Below, piece by piece: positions 12,940 through 26,700 of a stretch of 64,000 nucleotides of DNA; positions within the stretch are counted from its first letter, which is position 1; every line of letters starts with the position of its first letter. The translations under genes and the position numbers were made by a program. This DNA is from Siphlonurus alternatus (taxonomy: Eukaryota; Arthropoda; Insecta; Ephemeroptera; Siphlonuridae): positions 2,742,501 to 2,806,500 of the forward strand of contig OX463778.1 in the NCBI GenBank assembly GCA_949825025.1, written 5' to 3'. The notes beneath the pieces were generated by a model. It was given only the letters and a program-made list of their open reading frames with translations, made no database searches and had not been told where the DNA came from.

Positions 12940-14779
12940 CAAAATAAATAAAATATCTGGACATGAGTGTGTCATGTTGAGAATGTGAACATCTACCGTT
13001 AATAATTAAGAAAAGTTAGTTAGTGCATCGTATCAAAACATTTTCTACAGCATTAAAAATTTACAGTTGATGCAATTTTTGTAATATATTATTATTTTTA
13101 TATTATTTTTTTTATATACTTTCCAATGTATGTCTAGTTGGATGCCCAGACTTTAATGACCTGTCCAGTCAGTGACTCAATGGGTAAAACCTGTCGCCCA
13201 ACGTTTGTGTACAATCTACAATATTTACCTATAGACAAGGATTTAGGATGGTATGTCCGAGAAAGAAAGAATCCCTAATAGGATGTTACGGTGAAACGAT
13301 TACGAGACTACTTGGATAGACAAGGCAAATATATTTTCACTCTCTTTAAATGGACAGAATTAAAAAATACGATCAAATTAATTCCTTCTGGAAGGATCCG
13401 AATTGTAAGTTTGTAGCTGTTCTATTTGTAATTCAGTTATGAAACTTTGCAGATGGGTTTGAAGTAGAAGTACAGACCATGCAATAAATAATTTACAGAC
13501 CTTTGTGTGAAATTAGGACTCTGAGCTACGAATAAAAATATAATGATATAAATTTGACTATATGTACATGAGACGTTTCTTGTATGAGTTGACCTCAATG
13601 TCGGTTTGCAACTATCTTTTGTTTTCCACGAATAAAGATCTGATGATGTCATGAGCATGTTATTATGTAATGAAGTGTCATGTTATAATTAAATCAATTG
13701 TTTGCAACTTTTCAATAACAATGACTTTTATTTTTTACCTTCGCTTTATAGCTTCAAAAACTAGCGACCAAATTGAAAAAAAAGTGCACGTCATTTTACG
13801 AAGACAATACAAAACATTTTAACATTAAGGTGCCATTAATTTTTTATCCTTGACACAAAGTGTTATTTCGATGTGTACTTTTTTTTTTCAATTCATAAAA
13901 AAAAAAAATGTCAAATTTAAATCACAAATATTCTATTGCGCACGTTTCTTATTTTTTTCTTTTAAATAATTCCGCGAATATGTATATTTATGTTATGCAT
14001 ATTTGCATAGCATAGACTAGAAGTAAACAATGGAAATATATTATATGTGCGTTGAAGCGTTTCAAACAGTGTTGGTAAAGTAAATAATAAGTAAAGAAAA
14101 AATGTTTAACTTTTTGTGACCTTCTTCGGAATAAATATAAATTACGAGTTTTGTAAGTTTAAATAGTTAAGTATCAAAACGATTTTTAAGATTTCACAAA
14201 TTTTATTTGGCAATCCTGTGTAGACTTTACTGATTAAAAAAATTATCTTCTTTTGTTTCTCTTAATCATTTTCTCTTTTTTTTTTATTTCTACGGTAAAA
14301 AAAAGAGGAAGCAATTTCCCTTTTATTATTTCAACATTATTACGATTACAAGTTGTGTTGTATCAAATATATAATTTAATATTATAAAAACTAATTTTAT
14401 TTCCTGTACTTTAATATTACAAAATACCTCAATTACCGTCATTAAAATTTAAAGTTTAAAAAAAATCAGTGAAATTTCAAAAGAGGCCCACAGAACCACT
14501 GGGAGGTCCATGGGACGTAAAGAGGGACTCTAGTAATTATCAGAGGAAAACAACTTGGAATCCGTGACCTATTTTCTTATGGACAATCCGACCCCATTAA
14601 AAATTGACAAAAAAAATATATACAGGGAAGTCCTGCGAGTAGATACATCCAATCATAAAGTACTTGCATCTTGCTGCAGACACCAGTTGTCCTTGCATGT
14701 TGTCTGCAAATCTTAAAGTCAGTTGTACGACTCTTTGCCAGCACCTTGGTCGTATGTGTGGAGACTGTAATGAGCGAAA

Positions 14780-14919
14780 GCTCAAGGCCATGATTCAGAG
14801 TTTCCACCACGACTTTAGTCGCGCAGAGGAAACAATCTCCGCGATTTCACATTCTAAATTCAGTTTCTCGTGCGGCGTGCGGCAAAGAAGATGTGCACAC
14901 GGGATTAAATATTAAAAAC
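14780..14919 (+). other. Candidate non-coding 5' exon of ABCH-2
   Basis: A locally GC-richer stretch ends in AAAAAC|GTAAGT, a perfect donor. ABCH-2 has a pyrimidine-rich acceptor ending at 17298, 19 nt before its ATG. The pairing is inferred only from these two sites. Confidence 0.25.
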
Positions 14920-16489
14920 GTAAGTAATTCACTTTACTTGTAATTGTTTCATGCAATATAGGGTTGCATGCAATATGTCAATATATTTGTATGCAGCAGA
15001 CTTGTATATTATGATAAATAGGAAGTACAATTTATTGAAAGTTCATTTTTATTTATTAATAATTTTTAGAAAGTTTTAGTTTCTTTTCATTAAAAAAAAA
15101 TACAGTTCCGTTTTTAATGTAGACATAGTAATCTTACTTATAAAAATGTTCTGTAAAATTGTTGTAATTTTTTCTTGCAAGTTAAAATAAATAAAGTGAT
15201 ATTTTAGCGCAAGACTTGTTGAAATGTCATTTGGTAATGTTTATATTTGAATAGAACAAAATTAAGTCTTAATTTAATTTAATATTTAATTTACAAGTAG
15301 AAATGTTTCTGGCAATTATAAATCAAATAATACACAAATTTGTTACAAATAATATGCTAATAATATTATATTTGTGTACAAAATTGAGATTAAATTTTTA
15401 GAACATCATTTAGATTATGTTAATTAAACGAAAGTTTTTATAATCACGTTTAAGTTAACTGCATGAGTAGTATATAGTTCAGTGTGCATGACGTATAATT
15501 CTTTATTATTGTAAGTTCTTTTTGTATGCTAAATATTTTGAACCAAAGAAAAAATACAAAAACGAATGAGTTTAGTTTTTTTAACATATAAATTACGGGA
15601 ATTCACAAAGCCTTAAGATTAAATTTAATTGTCGGTTTAATTTTAAATTTAAAAAATTGTGACCTTAAATACTTGAAAAATCCATACTTAAATAATGTTT
15701 AAACTTTATGATTGCCCAAAAAGGTACTGTTTAAATAATTTATTCCCGCGCGGTAAAAATTAAAAGTATTCAGCTGTTTTATTAAAAAAAAAAATGTTAG
15801 AATTTCTAAATTGTTACAAGGTTAAATAAAACGAGGTTTCTAGTAGGTTAACGGTGCTCCTAGACTGTTGTGTACTGCACCGTGATTATGCACTTTGCCA
15901 GTCCACCTTGTGATGTTCACTTTTTATAAGATGCAGTATGACTGTTTATAGTTTCACGATCAAGGTGATCTGCCAGTCGGGGTCAGTGAGTCTAGTTGGT
16001 CACCCAAGGGCAGGGTGGTAACTCTGAACCTGACCTCACATAATGTTTCTACTACCGGGTGGGTGAATTGAAATAATAATGAATGAAGATTGCTTCCGTT
16101 TTCGTTTAATTTTCAAGTAGAAATTTTCTAATTATATTTAAACTTTTAAAATATTAAAACACCTGAGTACATCTTGCAGTTAACGTCTTATTTTATTTAC
16201 TATGGTTATAGCTAGGACTAATTATTGTCTAACTAATAGCATAATAGTTCTTACTTGTATTTGTATTTATTTTGTTTATTGAATCCAATACAGTATATAG
16301 TACAGTATTTCCGTAAGTTTTGATACATGATGTTGTATACATCTCCAGCCTATAAACGTAAACAATTTTCAACAGATACGATTTAAATAAACATATAATT
16401 AATTATACCCACTTGAGTTAATTAACTGACAAATAATTGTACTGCTATATAATACATCAGCTTAATTATAACTTTGCTGTAATTTATAA

Positions 16490-16908
16490 TTAAGGGCATT
16501 GGGTGTAGCACCGGTAGTTGGCAACACTGACGTATCTTCACCATGTTAATTTTTGATCATTGCTCCTCGGAGTAATTTTTATGCTAGAGCTAAGCTGATT
16601 GCTGTAGTATCAAGATAATTAGTAGCCCAAGTGCACAATTTGGCTAAATAAAGCCTGATTTAAAGAAAAGTATTTTTTTTTATATTTTAGAAAAATGCAT
16701 GTAAATTTAAAAAATTACTAAAAAATACTTTTCTTTAAATCAGGCTTTATTTAGCCAAATTGTGCACTTGGGCTACTAATTATCTTGATACTACAGCAAT
16801 CAGCTTAGCTCTAGCATAAAAATTACACCGAGGAGCAATGATCAAAAATTAACATGGTGAAGATACGTCAGTGTTGCCAACTACCGGTGCTACACCCAAT
16901 GCCCTTAA
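16490..16908. mobile_element. piggyBac-like foldback MITE (TTAA-flanked), copy 1
   Basis: Almost perfect palindrome of about 419 bp. TTAA flanks both ends, termini are GGGCATTGGG / CCCAATGCCC, and the arms are about 195 bp with a short AT-rich centre. A second copy lies at 54959-55375. TTAA target duplication is typical of piggyBac-class insertion. Confidence 0.8.
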
Positions 16909-17317
16909 GCATTACTCAAAGTACTTGAAGGTTACTTTATTTTCTTCGTTATTGCTTATTATCGTTACCCATATGTTAAAACATTAAACTTTAAAACGAG
17001 TTTAAGTAGTTTTGTTTTACACAATTATTTTAAAGTCACGATCAAGAAGAAAGTAAAAACATTATTAAGGATCGAGAGATAAGAGATATAACCCTCCCTG
17101 GCAGGAAACCGGTTTTGTTTAGTAGCAGCTATTATGATTACGTTTAAACGACGCCCATGTCTGATATTTTAATGTTCTATTCTTATGAAACGTGCTTGAG
17201 AGACACTACATGTAAACGTGACATTTCCTCTCCTCGCGCGCTTCTCACTGCTCCCTCGCAATAATCCTGCTGGTAACAATGGTTGTGTCCTCCTCAGTGA
17301 TAGAAACCGACACCGAG

Positions 17318-20300
17318 ATGGCGGAGGTTCCCACAGACGCGGCCGTGACTGTGCGAGATGCCTACAAGTTTTACGGTTCCAAGAAGAAGCCTAACGTGGT
17401 ACTTGACCATCTCAATATGACCGTGCCTCGAGGTACCATGTGAGTCAATAAACAGGGTCAATATTATACATAATGACGTAATGATGACTTTTTCATTTTT
17501 CTTTTGTTTGTTGATAAAGGGGTTTGTTTTTAATTGGTTAGTCACTAAAAAGATTTTATTTACATTGTCATTATGTTATAGCAAAAACAAATATAAAAAT
17601 GCAAATTTTAATCATTACAAAATAAATATCGTCCCTCGTCCGGAATAATGAGCTATCTGCTATTTCAGGTGAGAGCAAAACTGTGCTTTATTTTATTTTT
17701 ATACCAATTTAAAGCTCATAATTGCGTTCACCTGATATAGCTCATTATTCCTCCGGACGAGGGACGGTATATTGAATTTTTGTAGTGAAAAGGTAAGTAA
17801 GAAAATAAAAATCATTGCTTTAAATGTATCATGCGTTTCTATTTCTATAAAATTACTGTAAAAAGCTCTCTCTTATAGACACGTTATATTTCAGCTACGG
17901 TCTTCTGGGAGCGAGCGGGTGCGGCAAGAGCACGCTGCTCACGTGTCTCGTGGGTCTGCGCACTCCTCAGGCAGGACACATTCGAGTGCTGGACCAGCAG
18001 CCCGGGGCTCCCAACAGTCACGTGCCCGGACCTGCCGTGGGCTACATGCCGCAGGTCTGTTTTAGCATGTCAATATATTCAGGATGACATAAAAATCGTA
18101 ACTATGTATGGTGACTAAATAATAGAAAGTATGAAATTAGTAAGTCCTAATATACAATTGTTACGATATGTTATGTACTGTAAATATTAATTTAATATTG
18201 TCGTAATAATATTTTATTATAATGACAGTATGTTTTGTCATATTAAATTATACTTTATTATATATAATACGTAATAATTTAATAACTATTTATTAATATA
18301 AATAAATTCTTGTTCTGTATATTTTACGTTGAATATTATAGTAATGTATAATTACGTGTTATACAATTACAATTGATTTTACTAACAAAATATTAATAAT
18401 TTAATATAAATAAATTCTTGTTTTGTATATTTTACGTTGAATATTAGTAATGTATAATTACGTGTTATACAATTATAATTGATTTTACTAACAAAATATT
18501 TATAATTTAATATAAATAAATTCTTGTTTTGTATATTTTACGTTGAATATTAGTAATGTATAATTACGTGTTATACAATTATAATTAATTTTAGTAACAA
18601 AATATTAATAATTTAATATTTCAGTTATCAGACTTTCAATTTTCATCTTTAAAAAAAAAAGTATTACAAGCTGGGAGAAAGTAATGGTCTTAATTGCCTT
18701 AGGGCTAGAAATTTCAACCAAAAGTTTTAACTTATTCCTCTTAATTTCTCGTTCCAATCTATTTATTCCTGCCCTAGCTGAAAATTTAATTTTTAACTTA
18801 CCCTTAGCACGTCTAAACTTAATCTTATTACGTCTTTTTACCTTAAATAACGTCTTATTTCTACCTCGCTCCAAGTGAGGATGAAATGAAAAATTTCTAA
18901 CATTCCATGCTCAATTGGAGGAAAGAAGACGTAATCTCGTCTTTTTTCCTCAGAAATTCAGAAAAATAAGAGGAGAAAAGACGAAGAAAGACGTTATAAG
19001 CGATAATTGAATAAAAGATGAAATAATGAACATTCGTCGCCTTGTAAAATTTTCTTTTGCTGCCTTTTAGTCACCATTCTTCGTAAGAATAACAATTAAT
19101 GGACATGGTGATTTAACAAGGCTGGGAAATTTTCCAAGGCGACGAGTGTACTTAGTGGTCTCATTTTCTCCCCGAATGTTTACTAACGAGGACATGTGAC
19201 AGGACGTGGCACTGCTCGGAGACTTCACCATCAGTAACACCATGTTCTACTTCGGACGAATATTCGGCATGTCCTCGAGCCAGATCGAGGAACGAGCTGA
19301 GTTTCTACAGAGAATGCTGGACCTCCCACCAGAGGGCAGCTTCGTCGGAAAACTGAGGTCTCACACTTGAACTATCAACAAATCTTCTATTGTTCTTTCA
19401 TAATGCAATTTCACTCTGTATGCATGCCCATACAAGCCTACGTTAAAATTTTCTTGGAGACTTTAACGCAAGGTCAAATTATTGTTGTTTTTTTTTACAA
19501 GAAATGTCGTATCATCAGTTTTCAACAATTCTTTCGTGTCATCACAAACTTATTGTTTTAATGACAGCGGCGGTCAGCAGAGGCGTGTGTCGCTGGCGGC
19601 GGCGTTGCTGCACGACCCCGAGCTGCTCATCCTGGACGAGCCCACCGTCGGCCTTGACCCCGTACTCAGACAGAGGTCAGTCAACCCTTTATCATCTTAA
19701 TAGTATCCTCAAGTGCATTTTTTTTAATTTGTTTTTACTCACGATCGAGTTTCGCCTTGCGTAAGAAAAATTACGCGTATATAGAACACTTTCTATTTTT
19801 TTTCTCGTACGCGACTTATACGAAGTTATTGACTACATAATTTTATACGTCACAGCGTAAGCAAAACCGCAACGATGCTTAACTTCTAGAGACTGATATT
19901 CAGCATATTCTTTACATGTTAAAATTTGAGTACAATCTTCGTCTATGATTTTTCTAGCGCGAGGAGAAGACGCTTTCGATTTTATTTAGAACGTGTACTA
20001 TTTTTCTGCGTTAAAATATTGAAAGTGAAATCGTGAGTGAAATTATATCGTAGAGAATCACAGTTTTAGTTGTTAATCGCCCAATCATGGTTAATTATAA
20101 TCACCAGCTAAAAACGCCATTAATAGCTGTGACGTTTCACCGTTACTTCTTTAAAATGTTTAATTGGAATCAGAAGTAATATGGGTTGGATGGAAGAGTG
20201 GGCCTAATGGTCTAAATCCCGCCCTCAATAAAGACGTACGATTTTTATTTATTTTATTTTTATGTTCAATAATAAAAACAATTTTTTGGGAAAATGTAAA

Positions 20301-20651
20301 TTAACATGGTTTTGTAAATAAATGACTCAATTTTCAGGATATGGGACTACCTCAAACAAATTACTCAGGAGGAGAACAAGGCTGTGATAATCACCACCCA
20401 CTACATCGAGGAGGCGCGTCAGGCCGACATGGTTAGTTTTTGTGACGTCACTTTGTAAGTGCGTACAATTAAATTATATAATGACGTTCGTCATTATTGG
20501 CACCAGTACTTTCTCATTTCACTTCATTTTTATTTCCTTATACTTAGGACTAGATTGATATATAGCAACTATATAGAAATTTTCCGTTTCTATAATATGC
20601 TTTATTTGAATATATTTAATTTAGTGATTATTTTATACAATAACTTGCAAT

Positions 20652-20710
<59 letters not shown>

Positions 20711-23700
20711 TATATATATATATATCTTAATACTTTACCATTATAGTTACATAATATGTCAAATTGCATTATATGGCTGTACACTCTGTTTGCTTAAAAA
20801 TATAAAAACAACGGATCTATTGTAGTCAACAGTTTGAAAGCACTTTTGCAAACCAATGAGGGGACAGCTGGGGCAGGTATCGTAACGAGGAAGTGAAAAA
20901 GACGAGGAAAATAAAGAGCAACTGCATGTTAATTGAACTGTTGATTAAAATATAATCACATTTTCAGATAGACATCGTGTACAGTCGTTGCCTCTGAAAA
21001 ATTCCCTTTGCTGCCTTGTTAATCACCATGCCCCGTAAGAATAACACAGAGCACTGTGATTAACAAGTGAGAAATTTTCCAAGGCGACGAGTGTACATCG
21101 TATCCTCCAGCTAGACCCCTGCAGCTGTTTTTCTTGCTCCAGATCGGGCTGATGCGGCAGGGCCAACTTCTGGCCGAAGACTCGCCCTCGCGGCTGCTGG
21201 TGCGCCACGGCTGTGACACTCTCGAAGAGGTTTTCCTGCTTCTGAGTCGCAGTCAGAGCGAGCAAGTGATGCCCGCGTCCCCCCTGCCGATCTGCGCGCC
21301 ACCCATGAACCTCGAGCCGTCCCTCTCAGTGAGTCGCAATGGACTTCTCAAATTTGAAATATATCTTTAAATCAAACACTTATAACCGTTATCAATGAAT
21401 TTAGTAAAAAAATATTAAGCAAAAAGAATTTATATGCGTTATTCAAGTAGGTTAACCGTTTGAGTCAATAAGTACCACGCATGATAAAGCTAGGTCATGT
21501 ACATAGTATAAAAACCAAAGAAGTTTTGCACTGTTTAAAAATATATTGATGAATTGCTTTAAAAAATGTAAAATGTTTAACAGTGAAAAATATTTGAAAC
21601 CACGTTAAACTAAAAAAACTAATATTACTGTTTTGTTTTGTTGTTTTTTCCCACAGATTGAAGAATTTCCTACCTTTAAGAGTAAACCTAAACCTATTAA
21701 ATACCGTTCTTCACGAATGGGGAAAATGCACTCACTTCTGAAGAAAAATGTTTTAAGATACGTAAGAAATACAAGGTAAATATAATTTATAAAATGGCAA
21801 ATACTATTAAGGGTAAGGTAACGCCTCCAATGTTAAAAAAATTCCCTCTCACAAAAATTCTGAAAAAAATTTAAAATGTTCTCCTCTATACCCCCTATCA
21901 GTACCTAAAATATCAGGTATACAAATACGATCTAGTTTTTGAGTTATAAATTTTTAAAGTTGACTACTTTAACATGGAGAAATGAAACTCCCATGTTAAA
22001 TTGGTCAACTTTAAAAATTCATAACTCAAAAACTAGATCGTATTTGTATACCTGATATTTTAGCTACTGATAGGGGGTGTAGAGGAGAACATTTTAAATT
22101 TTTTTCAGAATTTTTGTGAGAGGGATTTTTTTTAACATTGGTGGCGTTACCTTACCCTTAAATATCTGGTAATTTTTTTAAAGTAGTTTTATAAAACAAT
22201 AAGATTTTGTGACGTCATTTTATACAAAATTTGATATTAATTTTCATCAAATTTCTTGTTAACCCTCCTGATCGGCTGTTCGAATGCATGCTTATCACGT
22301 TTGTTGTGCAGCCTGATGACGTTCATCCTGGGGTTCCCGGTGCTGCAAATCGCTATTTTCTTCCTGGCGGTGGGCTTCGACCCTCGCAACCTTCCCCTGG
22401 GCGTGGTGAACCTGGAGCTGGCGCAACACCTGGGCGGCGAGTGCGGTGACCTCAGCATGCCCTCGTGCAACGACACCAACCTCGGGTGTCGCTTCCTGGC
22501 CTCACTCTCTCCGGAACTCATCACGCAGGTAACGATGATCTCATATCGATTGTTGAAATTTGTAAACAACAAGCAGAAAACCTCTGTTTTTAGCCAATAG
22601 GATGGCGTTTCAACATTTTTTTTTAAACCAATCAGAATTCAGAATTCGGCCTCCATAAGCTGAAAGTGGGTGACCTTACCCTAAGAATTAGCCCTGATCT
22701 GCAGCAGCAATGCACGTACTATACACTTACTTACTCCGGAGAATTTACCTGACTACGACCGAGGGAAGTTCTCCTTGGTGATTAAATCTTATCAAATTGT
22801 TAATACTCGCTCAATCAAACCGATAGTGCTCATTCATTCAAACTAACGTAAGCAAATACTCTATATAAAAAACTTATTATTATTAGCAAAATAAACAGAT
22901 ACGTGTATTTATTTCAATAGGCTGTCCAATAATTGTTATTATTTTTTGCAAATAAAAAAAAATTCTGATCATTTTAAGATCTACTTAATAAGAAAAAAAA
23001 AAGTAACGTTTATAAATCCAGCATATTTTATGATCATTTCATGTTAAATTTCAATTTGGTTCTAATTGGAAGAACACAAACTCAGGCATTGTTTAAGGTT
23101 CTGCTTTCTTATAACTTGGTACTCGCAGGTCCAGTTTCCAGACGTGGCGAGCGCGGAGGCTGCAGCTCGTGCGGGCCACGTGTGGGGCGTGCTCCACGTC
23201 GGCGCCAACTTCAGCGCGGCGCTCGCCGAACGTCACGAGAACGGACAGGACACCAGCGATGACGCCCTCGACCAAGCCGAGGTCCAGGTCCGGCTTGACA
23301 TGTCCGGTGAGACAGCGTGACAACAAGTCCTGCATGTCCGTGGACAGCGTGGTGACTTAACAAGCCATGTTTGTGGACAAGCTGTGTTAAAATTATGTTG
23401 AATATCACCATCAAGTTTTCTTTTTCTATATTACATCAAAACATTTCGCAAAAAAAATATATAATTACCTTTTATTGTCCTGAGAACGCTTTTTCAAATA
23501 ATTTTCATTCTGCCTTTAAATTGGTTTAAAAAATATTACAATTAAACCACAAATGTGTTGCAAATCAGTATTTTATGAAATATGGTAGTTAAGTGCATGC
23601 AAGAATGAGCTTGCTGCAAAAAATATATTTTCTATTTTTTTATTAAGTTTCTCAGGAATTTTGTGGCTTCTATTTTTATTTTCTTATGGACTCATGGCGT

Positions 23701-26700
23701 CTATGACGTCTTACACTATTCTCATCTAATTTTTTCTTGGATTGTTTGCATTTACCTCTTTTTACCTATTATTGCCACATAGTCAGTGGCTGAATCGAAT
23801 GATGTGCTTGACGTTTTTTTCTCGCAACCACAGTATTTTTTTCACTACAATATTTTATGACGCATTATATGCTATGACCTATAATTTGTCAATATATTGT
23901 GACAGTCAGTGTATATGAAAAACCGCAACTAAATACAAATTGTGTTTTTGTTTCAGATAATCAAATTGGTTACTTCCTAAGAAAGGAAATTCTCGATTCT
24001 TACAAACAATTCTTTAAGGAGCTACTGACCGACTGCGAGGTTAACCCAAGGCTGGGATATCTGCCTCTCAAGGTACAAAAAAACATTGCTGCAATGATTT
24101 AAAGTAAAAGTATGCAAATTTGGCTGAAAATACGAGCTTTTTGTTTTGCGCCTAAACAGAAGTCGCAACTCCAAAGTCGCAACTTTTAACCCTGGCAGCG
24201 CCAGGCTATGTAAGTGGAGGGGGTTTGGCTCAGTGACGTCCCGGCCAATCAGAGAGGGCGTTACTGGTTTTGCGACTTCTAGAAAAAGCTCGTATTTTAG
24301 GTTTAATTACTGACCGAAAAAACAAAACGAAAGCTTAATAACAGGGTGTCTATTAGCACGAGTGCCATTTTTTTTTTAGCTATAATTGAGACTCTTAATT
24401 GAGTACTACACTTTCTGATTTCAGATACTTTTTCTTACATATTTGTAACATGAGTATAACCTTCATCGTATAAATAAGTCTTGTTTTGCTTCTCAATTAT
24501 AAACTTGTTATCATATTGAATTAAAAACATCAATTTTATTGCGTTTTAATACCTTTCAATGCTGCATAATTTTACACTTTAATTACTGCCAATTATGATA
24601 ATGAAGAAACGATTCTATGTTATAGCAAAAACTACAAGCTCATTCACAATTTCTATTTTTTTCAGTTTGAGGCTCCAGTGTACGGTATGGAGAACCCCAC
24701 TTTCGTTCTCTTCATGGCTCCGGGGATGATCCTCAAGTAAGTACCACGTCCCTCTTGATCTTCCACCTTGCATTCATTGCGTGATTTTCTTTGTATCACT
24801 ATCACAGAAGCAACGTCGAGCGTAGTTAATTAGTACTGAGATGGGAGGCCATTTCAAGTACTAAAAAATACATTGCTCTTTCCTGGGATAAATTTATCTC
24901 GCTTTTCATCCAAAATAGATTTACGTGGATTCCTCAGGCTTTGACAGTTGCTCTTTGTTCATTGATAACAAAATTAAAGGTGCATGATTGAGTTTTTCCA
25001 AGATTTCCTCAACTTCCCTCGGTTATAACACATGCAGCTAATGCTTGGACGCACATAATATATATGCCATGGCTGCAAACTTCTCTCCTTTTCTTATATA
25101 CATACTTCGCGAACTTAAGGCTCATTGGCTTACATATACGTAAGAAAAAAATTAAATTGAAAATTTTAATAAACTTATCGAGAGACTAAGAAAATGTCTA
25201 ACACGGTGATATAATTTTCAATATTTGTTACAATAAATGTAATGTATTATCCCATTGACGAAGTGATATCGTAAATTACCAGAATCTTAAATAATTATGT
25301 AAACAATAAGATAATTTGTCTTTTTCTTTGTTAACACATTCAGACCTCAAGAAGATAATGTTCGTTATGTTTCAGCATCGTGTTCTTCCTTAGCAACGGT
25401 GTCACTTGCACCACCATGTTGAGCGAGGTGGTCGAGGGCATTTGGAACAGAGCGCTCGTCGCAGGTAATATTATTATAAACATAAACCATCTAGACACGT
25501 GACCAACATCGTGACGTTGCAGGAGTGACGACGAGTGAAATCCTGGCGTCCCACGTGATCACGCAGACCTTCATCCTGGTGTTGCAGACCCTCGAGTGTC
25601 TGTTGTTGTCCCTCCTCGTGTTCGGGGTGTACAACAACGGCTCGCTGACCCTCGTGGTGGCGCTCACTCTGCTCGAGGGATTCTGCGGGATGTGCTTCGG
25701 TGAGAGGATAAAAAATAAATGATTCAGCGTTGTTTCAGATTGTACTACTTTCTGTTTATAGGGTACACAAAAAAACGTTCAAACAAAATAAATTATAATT
25801 AAAAAATAGCAAATACATTATGAAATATAATCCAGATTTGAAAGGAGTAATCAATATTTTTTAGCAAAGACATTTCCAATACCATTCCATTTAGTATTGA
25901 AAATTTAAAAAAATATATATATATATTTTTAATTATTTCAATTAAAAGGCAAAAAATGTTTTAAAATGAAAAATGAAGCATTTTGTGGATACTCGGCCCT
26001 TGTACTTTTCCCCTTTCATTTGAACTGAAAATATAATTAATGGAGTATTGACCTCAAAATTTTTTATTGCAGAAATGGATAGAGGGTGCAAAGTTATGCT
26101 ACCCTGATTTTTTTCAGATTTTTTAGAGCCCGGAAACTATTTTTAAAAAATTATTGAAAGTTCTTTTTGTGACGTCACGAGACGCCGCTCTTTAAGAAAA
26201 AGATAGGACTTGACGCCGCGTGACGTCACAAATAAGACTTTCAATAATTTTTTAAAAATACTTCCCGGGCTCTAAAAAATCGGAAAAAAATCAGGATATC
26301 ATAACTTTTCACCCTCTATCCATTTCTGCAATAAAAAAATTGAGGACAATACTCCATTGTTGTCATTTTTTTTGTAATTATTTTAATTATCTTCCAGGAA
26401 TTTTAATCTCCATCATCTGTGAAAACATGACTGCTGCCATCTACCTGGCGCTCGGCAACTTCATCCCCATGCTCGTGCTGTGCGGTAAGAACCTTGCAGG
26501 CGTTCAAATCTCCCGTGTAGAACAAGTTGCATACTTTTTAGGCGTCATGCGAATTCAACAATAAACAATAATTACCGCAAAATACCCTTCCTCTATTCTC
26601 CGAGTAGTTATCAGACTTATCAGTATGATTATACCAGTATTCTTTATTATATGATAATACGTAGTGGAATTTCGTGTATTTAAATATTCAGTATTCAGGC

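Larger units (their letters stand above)
12757..16489. other. ABCH-1/ABCH-2 intergenic region
   Basis: Mostly AT-rich DNA without a recognisable gene. It holds a diverged inverted-repeat fragment (13380-13720), a candidate 5' exon (about 14780-14919) and a moderately GC-rich unassigned patch at 15836-16075. Confidence 0.5.

Noticed and set aside
14664..14915. 83-residue Cys-rich open frame upstream of ABCH-2
   Set aside because: No recognisable domain; the GC-richer part is better explained as a possible non-coding 5' exon.
15836..16075. Possible tRNA-derived SINE
   Set aside because: Some A-box-like bases, but no convincing B box and no second copy in the window.
18296..18620. CRISPR-like array
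   Set aside because: Contiguous 107-bp tandem units without distinct spacers, in an animal intron.
18605..18874. 89-residue Lys/Arg-rich minus-strand frame and its plus-strand counterpart
   Set aside because: AT-rich intronic sequence of ABCH-2 next to a minisatellite; no splice or family support.
20602..20784. 60-residue Tyr/Ile open frame
   Set aside because: Translation of the TA microsatellite.
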